Of a DNA stretch of 64,000 nucleotides, positions 50,007 through 59,456 are shown piece after piece. Position 1 is the stretch's first letter. The number at the start of each line of letters is the position of its first letter. Under the pieces are notes generated by a model. That model was not told the DNA's origin, ran no database searches, and was given only the letters and a program-made list of their open reading frames with translations. Made by a program: the position numbers and the translations under genes. This stretch comes from CAVTLG01 sp963735495 (GTDB taxonomy: Bacteria > Chloroflexota > Ktedonobacteria > Ktedonobacterales > Ktedonobacteraceae), in NCBI GenBank assembly GCA_963735495.1, contig CAVTLG010000014.1, positions 124,001-188,000 of the forward strand, read 5' to 3'.

Positions 50007-52436
50007 ATGAACATCATGGAATTATTTGCAACGATGGAGTATGGTCCGGCTCCTGAAGCGGCTTCGCTGGCGCTCGACTGGCTCAAAGAGAAACAACCAT
50101 TTGGTTTATTCATCAACAACCAGTGGGTAAAGCCAGCCAGTGGTCAGTATCTCGATAGCAGTAACCCCGCCACCGGCAAAACGCTGGCCCGTGTAGCGTC
50201 TGCTAATAGCGATGATGTGGCGACCGCCGTAGCTGCCGCACAGACAGCCTTTGCAACCTGGAGCCGCACGCCAGGACATGTCCGTGCGCGCTACCTTTAC
50301 GCTCTGGCTCGTCTGATCCAGAAGCATGCGCGCTTGCTAGCCGTGTTGGAAGCGTTAGACAATGGCAAGACGATTCGTGAGACGCGAGACATCGATATTC
50401 CTCTAGTGGCGCGTCACTTCTACTATCACGCGGGCTGGGCGCAACTGATGGCCGCTGAACTGCCAGGTTATCAGCCGCTGGGCGTAGTGGGACAGATTAT
50501 TCCCTGGAACTTCCCTTTATTAATGCTCGCCTGGAAGATTGCACCAGCTATTGCCATGGGCAACACCGTTGTGCTGAAGCCAGCGCGTTATACGCCGCTC
50601 AGTGCGCTCAAGTTTGCCGAAATCGTCCAGGAGGCCGGTCTGCCGGCGGGTGTGATCAATGTCCTGACTGGAGAAGCCGCGCACGTTGGTGAAGTACTGG
50701 TACGCCATCCCGATGTGCAGAAAATCGCTTTTACCGGCTCTACAGATGTTGGGCGCAGCATTCGCCGGGCTACTGCAGGATCGGGCAAGCGGCTCTCGCT
50801 CGAGCTGGGAGGGAAATCGCCATTTATTGTCTTTGATGACGCTGACCTGGATAGCGTCGTCGAGGGTATCGTTGATGCCATCTGGTTCAATCAGGGTCAG
50901 GTTTGTTGTGCAGGCTCACGCTTACTGGTGCAGGAAAATATCGCTGAGCGCCTGTTTAGCAGATTGCGCGCGCGTATGGAGCATTTGCGCATTGGTGACT
51001 CGCTGGATAAGGCTGTCGATATCGGGGCCATTGTTTCCCCCTCACAGCTCACAGAGATTCAACGCCTGGTGGATCAGGGTGTCAAAGAGGGCGCGCAGCT
51101 CTGGCAGCCCTCCTGGACCTGTCCCACTGAGGGCAACTTTTTCCCGCCCACACTCTTTACCAATGTCTCGCCGGCTGCCAGTATTGCCCAGGTTGAAATC
51201 TTCGGACCCGTACTGGTGAGCATGACATTTCGCACGCCGTCTGAGGCGGTTGATCTGGCGAACAATACACGCTATGGTCTGGCGGCCAGCGTCTGGAGCG
51301 AGAATATCAACCTGGCGCTCGACATCGCGCCTAAACTCAAAGCAGGCAGCGTCTGGATCAACAGCACCAACCTGTTTGATGCCTCTTGTGGCTTTGGGGG
51401 CTATCGCGAGAGTGGTTTTGGTCGCGAGGGTGGCAAAGAAGGTCTCTACGAATATGTGCGTCCGACCTGGGAGACAACTGTGCTCATGCCTGCTCCTGTA
51501 GCGGAACAACGAGCAGTCTCGCTCAATGGGCATGGCTCCGTAACAGAGCCTGCTGCACGCGCTGATGATCAGCCTGTGAGCAATCTCCCAGCCATTGATC
51601 GCACGCCAAAGTTGTTTATCGGCGGTAAGCAGGTGCGTCCAGATTCCGGTTACAGCCAGGCTGTGTATGATCCAGCGGGGCAAATGATTGGCGAAGTCGG
51701 AGCGGGCAATCGTAAAGATATACGCAACGCTGTAGAAGCTGCGCATGCAGCGGGAGGTTGGGCCAATGGAACAACGCATAACCGGGCGCAGATCCTCTAT
51801 TATATAGCTGAAAACCTGGCGGCGCGTGAGCTTGAGTTTGCGCAGAGAATTGTGCAGCAAACGGGTCGTACCACTACTTCGGCCATGCATGAAGTGCAGA
51901 CTGCGCTCTCGCGTCTGTTCAGCTACGCGGCCTGGACGGACAAGTTTGAGGGTGTAGTGCATCGTCCGCCGCTCCGTGGGGTGGTATTGGCTATGCGCGA
52001 AGCTATGGGTGTGATGGGTCTGGCCTGTCCTGACGACTATCCATTGCTAGGTTTTATCTCACTGGTTGCGCCTGCTATCGCCATGGGCAACTGCGTTATC
52101 GTGATTCCCTCGCCGCGAGTACCTTTGAGTGCTACCGACTGTTACCAGGTTTTCGAGACCTCGGATCTGCCCTCCGGGGTAGTCAATATCGTTACGGGAG
52201 AGCGGGAAGCGTTAAGCCAGGTGCTGGCCGAGCACGACGACGTTGATGCCATCTGGTACTTTGGCACGGCGGAAGGTGCGCAACGTGTAGAACTTGCCTC
52301 GGCAGGCAATATGAAGCGCACGTGGGTCAACTATGGGCACCCGCGCAATTGGTGCGACGCCGTTCAAGGCGAAGGCGAAGCGTTCCTGAGAGAGTCAACG
52401 CAGGTCAAGAATATCTGGGTGCCCTATGGCGAGTAG
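50007..52436 (+). CDS. Double-domain aldehyde dehydrogenase (ALDH16-type)
   Basis: An 809-residue fusion. ALDH domain 1 (about residues 30-500) has the Rossmann motif FTGSTDVGRSIRR, the catalytic Glu in LELGGKSPF and the catalytic Cys in NQGQVCCAGSRLLV. After a linker (PAARADDQPVSNLPA), a second ALDH-like domain (530-809) keeps the NAD-binding fold (LFIGGKQVRPDSG, GLACPDDYPLLGFISLVAPAIAMGNCVIV, IWYFGTAEGAQRV). It ends early, without the ALDH catalytic loop. This layout is that of ALDH16. It is linked to deoC, so acetaldehyde is the likely substrate (inference). The ATG has GAGG upstream. Confidence 0.93.
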   Translation: MNIMELFATMEYGPAPEAASLALDWLKEKQPFGLFINNQWVKPASGQYLDSSNPATGKTLARVASANSDDVATAVAAAQTAFATWSRTPGHVRARYLYALARLIQKHARLLAVLEALDNGKTIRETRDIDIPLVARHFYYHAGWAQLMAAELPGYQPLGVVGQIIPWNFPLLMLAWKIAPAIAMGNTVVLKPARYTPLSALKFAEIVQEAGLPAGVINVLTGEAAHVGEVLVRHPDVQKIAFTGSTDVGRSIRRATAGSGKRLSLELGGKSPFIVFDDADLDSVVEGIVDAIWFNQGQVCCAGSRLLVQENIAERLFSRLRARMEHLRIGDSLDKAVDIGAIVSPSQLTEIQRLVDQGVKEGAQLWQPSWTCPTEGNFFPPTLFTNVSPAASIAQVEIFGPVLVSMTFRTPSEAVDLANNTRYGLAASVWSENINLALDIAPKLKAGSVWINSTNLFDASCGFGGYRESGFGREGGKEGLYEYVRPTWETTVLMPAPVAEQRAVSLNGHGSVTEPAARADDQPVSNLPAIDRTPKLFIGGKQVRPDSGYSQAVYDPAGQMIGEVGAGNRKDIRNAVEAAHAAGGWANGTTHNRAQILYYIAENLAARELEFAQRIVQQTGRTTTSAMHEVQTALSRLFSYAAWTDKFEGVVHRPPLRGVVLAMREAMGVMGLACPDDYPLLGFISLVAPAIAMGNCVIVIPSPRVPLSATDCYQVFETSDLPSGVVNIVTGEREALSQVLAEHDDVDAIWYFGTAEGAQRVELASAGNMKRTWVNYGHPRNWCDAVQGEGEAFLRESTQVKNIWVPYGE

Positions 52437-52451
52437 TTGAGAGAGCCTCGA

Positions 52452-53873
52452 CTAATCGTTGCTATTCCAGATAGTCATATTACTAAATGTGACATTTCCC
52501 GACTCATTGGGTGCCTCAAAGTCAGCCACCGTGACTGAACCAGCTATATAAGTTGTATCAGGCTTCTGAAAAAGGAATGTGCCATTCACAAAGAATGACA
52601 GATTGCTGCCTTGCATCATGACTTCGAGCGCAATCGGTTCCCCAGGATGAATAGCGGATGAGGATGTAAAGTCCTGAATAGTGACGTAACTGCCTGTACG
52701 AGGTATATAAAAAACTTTATAACGTCCGTCAGAGGTCACTTGAAAGGCATAAGCGCCATTCACGACATTGATAGACTGGTCACGGAACAGCAGTGCTCCT
52801 GAGAAGCCTGCATTGATCATCATTGTGACGCGGATAACGCCATTGGCATATGCTGTTCCCTCCTCGTGACAGAAATCCTGCCTCTCTCCTGTGGCAGCAG
52901 TTACTACCCGGTAGCCGTCATTCGTAAAAGCGCAGTGGCTATTCTGATCCCATTTTTTTGCCATAGTCGACCCATTTTGGGCATTGTCTAAGGCGTCCTG
53001 GTAAACAGGGGTCCCAGCCTCAATAGTGTGCAATTCCTCAAGTGGTGTTGGTACTGGAGTCGGGGTTGGCGTAGGCGCTACTGTAGGCATAAGCGCAGGT
53101 ATTGGAGTCGAGGTTGGCGTAGGTGTGGGTTTTGGAGTTGGCTTTGGAGTTGGTGTTGCTCTAGGCGTAGATGTAGGTATTTTGGTAGGCATGCTGGTAG
53201 CTTTGGCAATCGTGTGTGGTTTCCCATTTGCACCCACTGACCGGTATGTGAAGAGAAATGCTGTACCTGAGATGACGATGGCAGCGCTAAGAAGAGCGGC
53301 GAGCATTGTCAGCAGCGTTCTACGACCCATACTGATCTTGAATGTTCGCTTGCGTGCAGGGGGAGCAGTGGGCCTATCATAGGTAGACGACGTGGAGGCT
53401 GAAAGCGCTTGTGGTTCTGGTGCCAGGGTGCTGGATGGGGCAGCCGGGGATAAATTTGTCATCGACACGAGCAGCAAGAGTCTTTCTCGCGCTCTAGCAT
53501 AGTCGTGGGTAGCATCGAATGCTGACGTCTCCTGCCACGCTGGTGGAAGTGTCTGGGGTGGGGAGGGAGTGACGATAAAACGCAATACGCCTTGCAAGCG
53601 TCCCTGCTTGACGAGGTCGAGTGCGGTCTTGACTGCTACTTGTGCATTCTGCGCAGAGAGAACCTCGGGTGTTTGAAATAAGATGAGCCACTGGCATGTT
53701 GACAATTCCTCGGTCAGAAATGCTACAAAACTCTCCGCTGTTCTATCGTTATTGTCTGTGACGATGTCGATGCCTGCTGCTTGAAGGTCTGTAATAAATT
53801 GTTGTAATAATTTACCGTCTTGCTGAGCCTCTGCGGGAGAGCTATGACTGACGAAGATGCGCGTTGTTCCCAT
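52452..53873 (-). CDS. TIR-like domain - TM - LamG-like ectodomain protein, paralogue 2
   Basis: The start is MGTTRIFVSHSS, with AGGAGG six bases upstream, exactly as in paralogue 1. 473 residues: TIR-like domain 1-125, closely matching paralogue 1 (same LLQQFI, CQWLILFQTP and LQGVLRFIVTPS), one TM (about 190-212), a 60-residue Thr-Pro stalk, and a concanavalin-like ectodomain (about 295-473) with FQVTSDGRYKVFYI and EVMMQGSNLSFFVNGTFL. Such beta sandwiches often bind sugar or polymer outside the cell. The site of the usual catalytic Glu is again Q (AQVAVK). It ends 13 bases past the convergent ALDH stop. Confidence 0.8.
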   Translation of the reverse strand: MGTTRIFVSHSSPAEAQQDGKLLQQFITDLQAAGIDIVTDNNDRTAESFVAFLTEELSTCQWLILFQTPEVLSAQNAQVAVKTALDLVKQGRLQGVLRFIVTPSPPQTLPPAWQETSAFDATHDYARARERLLLLVSMTNLSPAAPSSTLAPEPQALSASTSSTYDRPTAPPARKRTFKISMGRRTLLTMLAALLSAAIVISGTAFLFTYRSVGANGKPHTIAKATSMPTKIPTSTPRATPTPKPTPKPTPTPTSTPIPALMPTVAPTPTPTPVPTPLEELHTIEAGTPVYQDALDNAQNGSTMAKKWDQNSHCAFTNDGYRVVTAATGERQDFCHEEGTAYANGVIRVTMMINAGFSGALLFRDQSINVVNGAYAFQVTSDGRYKVFYIPRTGSYVTIQDFTSSSAIHPGEPIALEVMMQGSNLSFFVNGTFLFQKPDTTYIAGSVTVADFEAPNESGNVTFSNMTIWNSND

Positions 53874-54315
53874 GGTATGCCTCCTTGCGTTGCTCAATAA
53901 CGTTATTTACCGCGTGGTGCGACGACAAAAAGAGCTAGCGTGAACCGCATGCTGTAAGAAACAAGAAAAGGTTCCGCGTTAGTGTTTGATGCGTAATGGG
54001 ATTGGCAGACGCGGGTCATGTGGCATTAAGCATATATTGCTACTACATTTTTGTACTGTTCTCTATTATAGAGAAATTGAGGGACAATTTCCATGTATGA
54101 GGGAAATCTCCGGTACTATTTTCCCTGGATCTGTGGTTTTTAGTGCAATATTTATGTTAAGCTTCTTCGATGAAGATGTAGCCAGAGTGAGACGGCGCTG
54201 TCACATGTATCTGCTGGTTTCTGGTGAAGCTATTTTGATGTCTGCTCCAGGTAGGATGAAGGATCAAGTCTTCCTTATGTTTATCCAGGAAGCGCAAAAG
54301 AAAGGAGCGTAAACG
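53874..54315. other. Intergenic region with an amylase-like remnant
   Basis: 442 bases. Positions 54164-54240 duplicate, in the leftward sense, the last 23 codons of the amylase gene at 55844 (QIHVTAPSHSGYIFIEEA versus QINVTVPSHYGYIFIKEA). The rest holds no clear gene. Confidence 0.6.
54164..54240 (-). pseudogene. Remnant of an amylase 3' end (duplicate of 55844 onward)
   Basis: The segment reads TTAAGCTTCTTCGATGAAGA on the + strand, matching TTACGCTTCTTTGATGAAGA at 55844 with about 80 percent identity over 65 bases by eye. Read leftwards it encodes the amylase C-terminus and stop. It marks one edge of a 1.7-kb insertion or duplication carrying the coiled-coil gene. Confidence 0.6.
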
Positions 54316-55743
54316 ATGAGTCGCGGATTTAAAGAGGAGGGTTCCATAGGAGAAGGCAATGGGGGAGAAGTGAGTGAAGCGGACTTTTTGCGGATAAAAA
54401 AGCAGAAGATAAATAGGTTGACTGATCGGCAAGAGCAGCAGAATCCGTCTGATAAGCGCCAAAGAATTAAAAAGTTTGATAATCAGCTTGATAATCTGCT
54501 CGCGGAATATGAGAGAGAGTTAGAGGCACGGAAAAGAGGAGAGCAGCAGAAGCGTTCATTGGAGGAGCAAAATTCACAGACGGTAGAACAGGTCAAGGAA
54601 CTGCTGGAGAAGGCAGGGAGAGACGTGGAGGGGCCGCAGAAGAGGAAGAGATTGACTGATCGGCAGGAGCAGCAGAATCCGTCTGATAAGCGCCAAAAAA
54701 TGAGCGGGTTTGATGAGCAGCTTAGTGATCTGCGCGCGGGATATATGAGAGAGCGAGAGACACGGGAAAGAGGGGAGACGCCGCAGGAGAGGGAGACGTT
54801 GACTGATCGACAAGAGCAGCAGAATTCGCCTGATCAGCGCCAAAGAATTAAAGAGTTTGATAAGCAGCTTGATAATCTGCGCGCGGGATATGTGAAAGAG
54901 CGAGAGGCACGGGAAAGAGGGGAGCCGCAGAAGCGTTTATGGGTGGAGCAAAATTCACAGGCAGTAGAGCAGGTCAAGGGGCTGCTGAGGGAGGTACGGG
55001 GAGAAGTGGGGGGGCCGCAGAGGAGGAAGAGGTTGACTGATCGGCAAAAGCAGCAGAGGCAGCCTGATCAGCGCCAAAGCATTGAAAAGTTTGATAAGCA
55101 GCTTGATAATCTGCTCGCGGAATATGAGAGAGAGCTAGAGGCACGGAAAAGAGGAGAGCCGCAGAAGCGTTCATTGGAGGAGCAAAATTTACAGACAGTA
55201 GAGCAGGTCAAGGAGCTGCTGAGGGGGATGCGGAGTGGAGGGGAGATGCAGGAGACATCATGGGATCTACATTTAAAGGCAGCAAAGCAGATCAAGGAGG
55301 AGATGAGGAGGGCACCACGGAGAGAAAAGATGGACCAAGAGTTTCGTGCGCGGGCGGCTCTGGAGGATCGGGAGGAGGCACGGATACAAGAGGAGAGGCG
55401 AATGCAATTGGTGGAGAGGGGGAAGCAATTTCATGAGAGGGGGAGGCAATTGGAGAAGAGGGGGTTGCCATTGTTTCAGCGTCTGATGAATTTGCGTCAG
55501 CAGGAGGTGTCACCACAGCAAGAGGAGGGACTGCAGCAACTTGACAAAGAGATGCAGCAACTTGACAAAGATGTGCAGCAACTTGACAAAGAGATGCAGC
55601 CGTGGAGGGAAGAGATGCAGCAATTTCGGAGGGTGCAGCAAGTGCTGAAGATGTGGCAATTGGGGAGAGAGATGCGGCGATTGCCGGAACGACAGGAACA
55701 GGAGAGGCAGCGGGAATTGCCGGGACAACAGGAGCAGGAGTGA
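54316..55743 (+). CDS. Repeat-rich charged coiled-coil protein
   Basis: This 475-residue protein has AAAGGAG eight bases before the ATG. Four repeats start LTDRQEQQ (about residues 35, 112, 160 and 239); each has SDKRQ or PDQRQ, an IKxFDxQLDNLLAEYERE segment and GE-PQKRS. The second half is more regular, with tandem QQLDKEMQQLDKDVQQLDKEM heptads near 410-425. It is almost wholly Glu, Lys, Arg, Gln and Leu, so it is an extended coiled coil. No family recognised. It lies between two copies of the amylase 3' end, and its codon mix (A/G-rich purine tracts) differs from its neighbours. Confidence 0.7.
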   Translation: MSRGFKEEGSIGEGNGGEVSEADFLRIKKQKINRLTDRQEQQNPSDKRQRIKKFDNQLDNLLAEYERELEARKRGEQQKRSLEEQNSQTVEQVKELLEKAGRDVEGPQKRKRLTDRQEQQNPSDKRQKMSGFDEQLSDLRAGYMRERETRERGETPQERETLTDRQEQQNSPDQRQRIKEFDKQLDNLRAGYVKEREARERGEPQKRLWVEQNSQAVEQVKGLLREVRGEVGGPQRRKRLTDRQKQQRQPDQRQSIEKFDKQLDNLLAEYERELEARKRGEPQKRSLEEQNLQTVEQVKELLRGMRSGGEMQETSWDLHLKAAKQIKEEMRRAPRREKMDQEFRARAALEDREEARIQEERRMQLVERGKQFHERGRQLEKRGLPLFQRLMNLRQQEVSPQQEEGLQQLDKEMQQLDKDVQQLDKEMQPWREEMQQFRRVQQVLKMWQLGREMRRLPERQEQERQRELPGQQEQE

Positions 55744-55843
55744 TGGGAGGAGAGTAGGCGGAGGTAGGATAAGTGGGGGCATGAAGAGGATTTCTGGTAG
55801 ATCAGGTCGAAGCGCAAAACGCCTTTTTGGGCCAGGTGGCTTG

Positions 55844-57721
55844 TTACGCTTCTTTGATGAAGATGTAGCCATAGTGAGATGGCACCGTCACGTTTATCTG
55901 CTGATTTGCGGCTGTCACGCAGATATCATAAGGTTGCTGGCGTACATCGTCATCAATGTGTTCCCGATAGGTGCCAGCTTGCGCAAATGGCACGCTAATC
56001 GACTGCGCCAGATCAGCAAAATTGAGCAACACCACTGCTATCTGTCCGTTTGCGCTCGATTGTCTGCTATAGGCTATAATCTTGTCCTGCGGACGGGATT
56101 GGTCCCAGTAATAGAAAGACTCGCGACTGCGTAGCGCGGGATAGCGCTGGCGCAGATTGCCCAGTATGCTGTAGAGGCGCACGAGCGGCGTCCCAAACTC
56201 GTCATAAAAATACTCCCAGTTCACGTTGCGCTGGTAGTCGATGCGCGCATAGCCACTGGCGGGCAGCACATAATTCTCGGCGAACTCCTGACCTTGCCAG
56301 AGCATAGGCGTGCCCTCACAGGTATACAGCGCAATAGCAAATGGCTGCAACTTGTAGAACAGACTGCGATCCCCAAAAGGCACATCTCCTCCCAGCGTTG
56401 CAATGTATGTGATCAACTGGCTATGGTCATGGCTCTCCAGGTACTGAAAAGGTGCAACGGGCATATCAACCGGCTGACCGTTGCGATCATGCACCGTTTT
56501 TGCCGTTGGATAGCCCGCGTAGTCCTCGTAGAGAATAATCTGGTGGCCGAAATGCTCATCCACGCTCCCACTCTGCGCCATATTTTCTGCCATGTTCAGC
56601 AGTCCATCCTGCCAGGTACCATTAGAGTATGTATTTTTGAGGATATCCTGGGGACGATTGAGCGCTTCGGGACACTGAATGAGCCGACTATATTCCCCTG
56701 CGGCACCTGATGGTGTGAAGCGAGCTATCTGCAATGACTCGTTATAGGTGTCATAGGCGATACGCGCATATTGGACGCCCATCGGACCATCGTAGAGATC
56801 GGTCACTTCGTCGTAGCGGAAGCCATCAATATGATACTCGTACAACCAGTGCAGATTGCTGGCCTGCACATATGCGCGGGCAAAGTCCTTGTTATAATCA
56901 ATCATAGGACCAAACTCACCATCGCCACCGATCATGGGACTGTCGATGCCCGCGTCCTGGTAGACCAGGTGATAGGGAAAGGTCGGATCGACGTGCTGGT
57001 ACACAACGTCGAGAATAACCGCGACGCCCCGAGCGTGGCAAGCATTCACCAGGCGTTTGAGGCCCGCGACGCCGCCCCAGCGCTGGTAAGAGGCAAAATA
57101 ATGCAGTGGCGCGTAGCCCCAATCAAAGTTCAGCTTTGGGCTGGTGACGGGCATCAACTCCAGGCAGGTCACGCCAATGCTCTGCAAATACGGCAAACGC
57201 TCAATGACGCCCTCGAAGCTGCCATTAAACTCCTCCACATTCAACTCGTAGACGATCAAGTTTTCCAATTCAGGCACCTTCCATGCCTGATCGGTCCATT
57301 CAAACTCTGGCAAGCTATCGGGCGTCGTGAACGCGGAGAGCAGACCAATATCGGTGGCCTGGGCAAATGGGTCCGTGAACCAGCGTGTGACCAGCTTTTT
57401 CTCGTCGCTATGGGCTAAGCGTTGTTGCAATTGATAGCGATACAGATACGTCCCAGACTGTCCAAAGTGCGTGCCCGCTGCGACATCAATATGCACCTGA
57501 GCTTGCCAGAGATTGTTGGGTGAGTCCGCTGCTTGCGTCAGCGGAAAGTCGCGTGCTGCAATGGCCTGTTCAAAATCATCCGCTTTATGGATAACCAGGA
57601 CATGCACCTCATAGCCATCCTGTGCGTTAATGCCAGGGAGATAGATACCAAACCTGGCAGCAACTCCTGCCGCTGTAGGTATCTGAGCGTAAGCGCCAAC
57701 TTCTTGTAGATCAATCATCAA
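55844..57721 (-). CDS. GH13 alpha-amylase family glycosidase
   Basis: A 625-residue enzyme with an N-terminal beta domain (about 1-140) and the GH13 barrel: region I DVVYQHV, region II GFRYDEV (nucleophile Asp), region III ILYEDY (acid/base Glu), and region IV ESHDHSQ (transition-state Asp). The C-terminal beta domain ends with VPSHYGYIFIKEA. The pattern fits maltooligosyltrehalose- or branching-type subfamilies more than true alpha-amylase, but the exact activity cannot be set here. No signal peptide, so probably cytoplasmic. GAGGTGTGATTG precedes the ATG. Confidence 0.9.
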   Translation of the reverse strand: MMIDLQEVGAYAQIPTAAGVAARFGIYLPGINAQDGYEVHVLVIHKADDFEQAIAARDFPLTQAADSPNNLWQAQVHIDVAAGTHFGQSGTYLYRYQLQQRLAHSDEKKLVTRWFTDPFAQATDIGLLSAFTTPDSLPEFEWTDQAWKVPELENLIVYELNVEEFNGSFEGVIERLPYLQSIGVTCLELMPVTSPKLNFDWGYAPLHYFASYQRWGGVAGLKRLVNACHARGVAVILDVVYQHVDPTFPYHLVYQDAGIDSPMIGGDGEFGPMIDYNKDFARAYVQASNLHWLYEYHIDGFRYDEVTDLYDGPMGVQYARIAYDTYNESLQIARFTPSGAAGEYSRLIQCPEALNRPQDILKNTYSNGTWQDGLLNMAENMAQSGSVDEHFGHQIILYEDYAGYPTAKTVHDRNGQPVDMPVAPFQYLESHDHSQLITYIATLGGDVPFGDRSLFYKLQPFAIALYTCEGTPMLWQGQEFAENYVLPASGYARIDYQRNVNWEYFYDEFGTPLVRLYSILGNLRQRYPALRSRESFYYWDQSRPQDKIIAYSRQSSANGQIAVVLLNFADLAQSISVPFAQAGTYREHIDDDVRQQPYDICVTAANQQINVTVPSHYGYIFIKEA

Positions 57722-57745
57722 TCACACCTCGTTTGCATTCCCTTT

Positions 57746-57834
57746 CGCGTAGCGACAAGCCCTTGCGGTTGTCGTCCTTGCTTCAACTCCCTATTCCTCG
57801 TACCCCGCGTAGCGACAAGCCCTTGCGGTTGTCG
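57746..57834. repeat. Pair of 29-base direct repeats (family B terminus-like)
   Basis: CGCGTAGCGACAAGCCCTTG followed by CGGTTGTCG occurs at 57746-57774 and 57806-57834, 60 bases apart. The unit matches the left terminus of family B (CGCGTAGGGACAATCCCTTG) with two changes. Confidence 0.7.
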
Positions 57835-57850
57835 TGTGCGAGAAAGGATG

Positions 57851-59395
57851 TCAACGGCCAACGACCGAACGCAACTCTTTCACCACTTGCTCCATCTGTG
57901 TTGCGGCCTCGGTGGCAGATGTAGCGCCTATGTGAAGCTGCTCGGTGACTTGCGTCGCCACCTTCAGGGCCGTCGACAACTTCTGGTTGCTGGCAACTTG
58001 ATAGCCCACCGCATCTTCAATATAGGTTGTCGTTTTCCCGATATGCTCTAATATCTGTGCCAGTTGATGCCTATCAGCATGCTCCTTATGTTGAATAAGT
58101 TCCGCCGTCGTTTCGCGTAGTTTGCGCGAAGCCACATGTATGGCTTCTGTATAATATTGTACTGATTGCATCCCTACTTGTGAAGAATCAACGACCCACA
58201 TTTGCTCCGATGCCGCATCCTGCTGGTTTGTTGCCAGCTTCGTGAGCGACTGACTATTGCCGCGCAGATATTCTACGGCGCGTAGAATTGGACGTGAGAT
58301 GCCGCGTCCCGCAAACAGGCCGATGATCGCAACGCACAAGGCTGCTAAACAGGCGACGAGTGTCGTACTCAGTTGTTGTTGATACGCTACGGCTGTCTCT
58401 GTACTCTCGGGGCTGAGCACATAGTAGTTCCAGGGTACGGTCGTGGCTGCCTGGCGTACTATTTGATAGCGTTCATCGGTGCCGGTCGGCTGAGCCTGGA
58501 ACGTCTCTGAACTGCCCTGACTCTTGAGGCTGTTAGCTAACGCGCTATCTGGGCGTACTCGTACTGCGCTGGTTGTGCCATAGCGTGCTTCCTGGCTGAT
58601 GCTCTGTTGTATGTCTGGTGCGAGTGATGCGACGCTCGTAAAGCGGAATTGTGCATCTGTATCCGCGATGCGCACGCCATTATTGTCCAGGATGAAGGCA
58701 TAGCTGCCGGTGCCATTGTTACCTTTATCAGTCTGGACGATATTCCAGATATAGTCCAGGTTGAGTGTCGCGCGCAAAAAACCGATCACGGGACCAGTTG
58801 CCGGGGTGCTAGGATTGGTGGGGGCTGTTCTTACAGGCGAATAAATGTCGACCGAAGCTTTTGCTGTCTGTTGTGAGTAGTAGACTGGCGAGATAAAGGA
58901 CTTGCCTGCTAGCACCTGCGCGAGTTCTTCTGGTGGCACCAGGTATTTGCCGTGTATTGCTGGTTTCGTTTGCGTGGGATACGTGAGGAGCACCTGTCCC
59001 GCCTTATTAAAAATAGTCCAGGTTGTATAGTTCTTATTGCGAAATACTCCGGCCACCAGCGAATAGCCGGCATGCAGGGCCGCGTTCTGGTACGCCGCTG
59101 ATGTGGGGTCAACCGGCAGGGCTACAAACGTTTGTACGCTGGTCACTTGTGTCAATGTTTCGGCATCAAGGACGCGTTCTGTGAAGTAAGCGTCGATCAA
59201 TTGGACACGTGTTTGGGCATCGCTGGCCATGGCTTTGTTCGCCTGACCGATCAACGCGGGGTCAGTTTGTAAGGAGATGAAAAAGAGCACGATCACCAGT
59301 GGAATGACGGCGGCACATACCAGGCCGAATGAAATACGCACTGGCAACGAGAGCCAATGGCGCTGCTGTTTGCGCTCTTTTGGTCGAGAAGTCAT
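57851..59395 (-). CDS. Cache-domain membrane sensor lacking a signalling tail
   Basis: Start at MTSRPKERKQ, with AAGGG upstream. The 514-residue protein has TM1 (about 19-40: SFGLVCAAVIPLVIVLFFIS), a dCache-type extracellular sensor (about 41-325, with TTWTIFNKAGQVLLTYP and SYAFILDNNGVRIADTD), TM2 (about 327-350) and a helical cytoplasmic region with EHIGKTTTYIEDAVGYQVASNQKL. No chemoreceptor tip, HisKA or GGDEF domain follows. In this clade such proteins probably signal through a partner, and a DUF4388 gene lies upstream on the same strand. Confidence 0.8.
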   Translation of the reverse strand: MTSRPKERKQQRHWLSLPVRISFGLVCAAVIPLVIVLFFISLQTDPALIGQANKAMASDAQTRVQLIDAYFTERVLDAETLTQVTSVQTFVALPVDPTSAAYQNAALHAGYSLVAGVFRNKNYTTWTIFNKAGQVLLTYPTQTKPAIHGKYLVPPEELAQVLAGKSFISPVYYSQQTAKASVDIYSPVRTAPTNPSTPATGPVIGFLRATLNLDYIWNIVQTDKGNNGTGSYAFILDNNGVRIADTDAQFRFTSVASLAPDIQQSISQEARYGTTSAVRVRPDSALANSLKSQGSSETFQAQPTGTDERYQIVRQAATTVPWNYYVLSPESTETAVAYQQQLSTTLVACLAALCVAIIGLFAGRGISRPILRAVEYLRGNSQSLTKLATNQQDAASEQMWVVDSSQVGMQSVQYYTEAIHVASRKLRETTAELIQHKEHADRHQLAQILEHIGKTTTYIEDAVGYQVASNQKLSTALKVATQVTEQLHIGATSATEAATQMEQVVKELRSVVGR

Positions 59396-59456
59396 AGGAA
59401 CCAACCCTTCGTGTGTTGTGACTAGAAGTTGCCATTATCAAATGTTCTATATACAC

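Noticed and set aside
53026..53382. Gly/Val-rich + strand frame
   Set aside because: It is the antisense of the Thr-Pro stalk of TIR paralogue 2 and has no ribosome-binding site.
54574..55872. Leftward Ser/Leu-rich frames
   Set aside because: They are antisense shadows of the Glu/Gln/Lys-rich coiled-coil gene, whose composition leaves opposite frames open.
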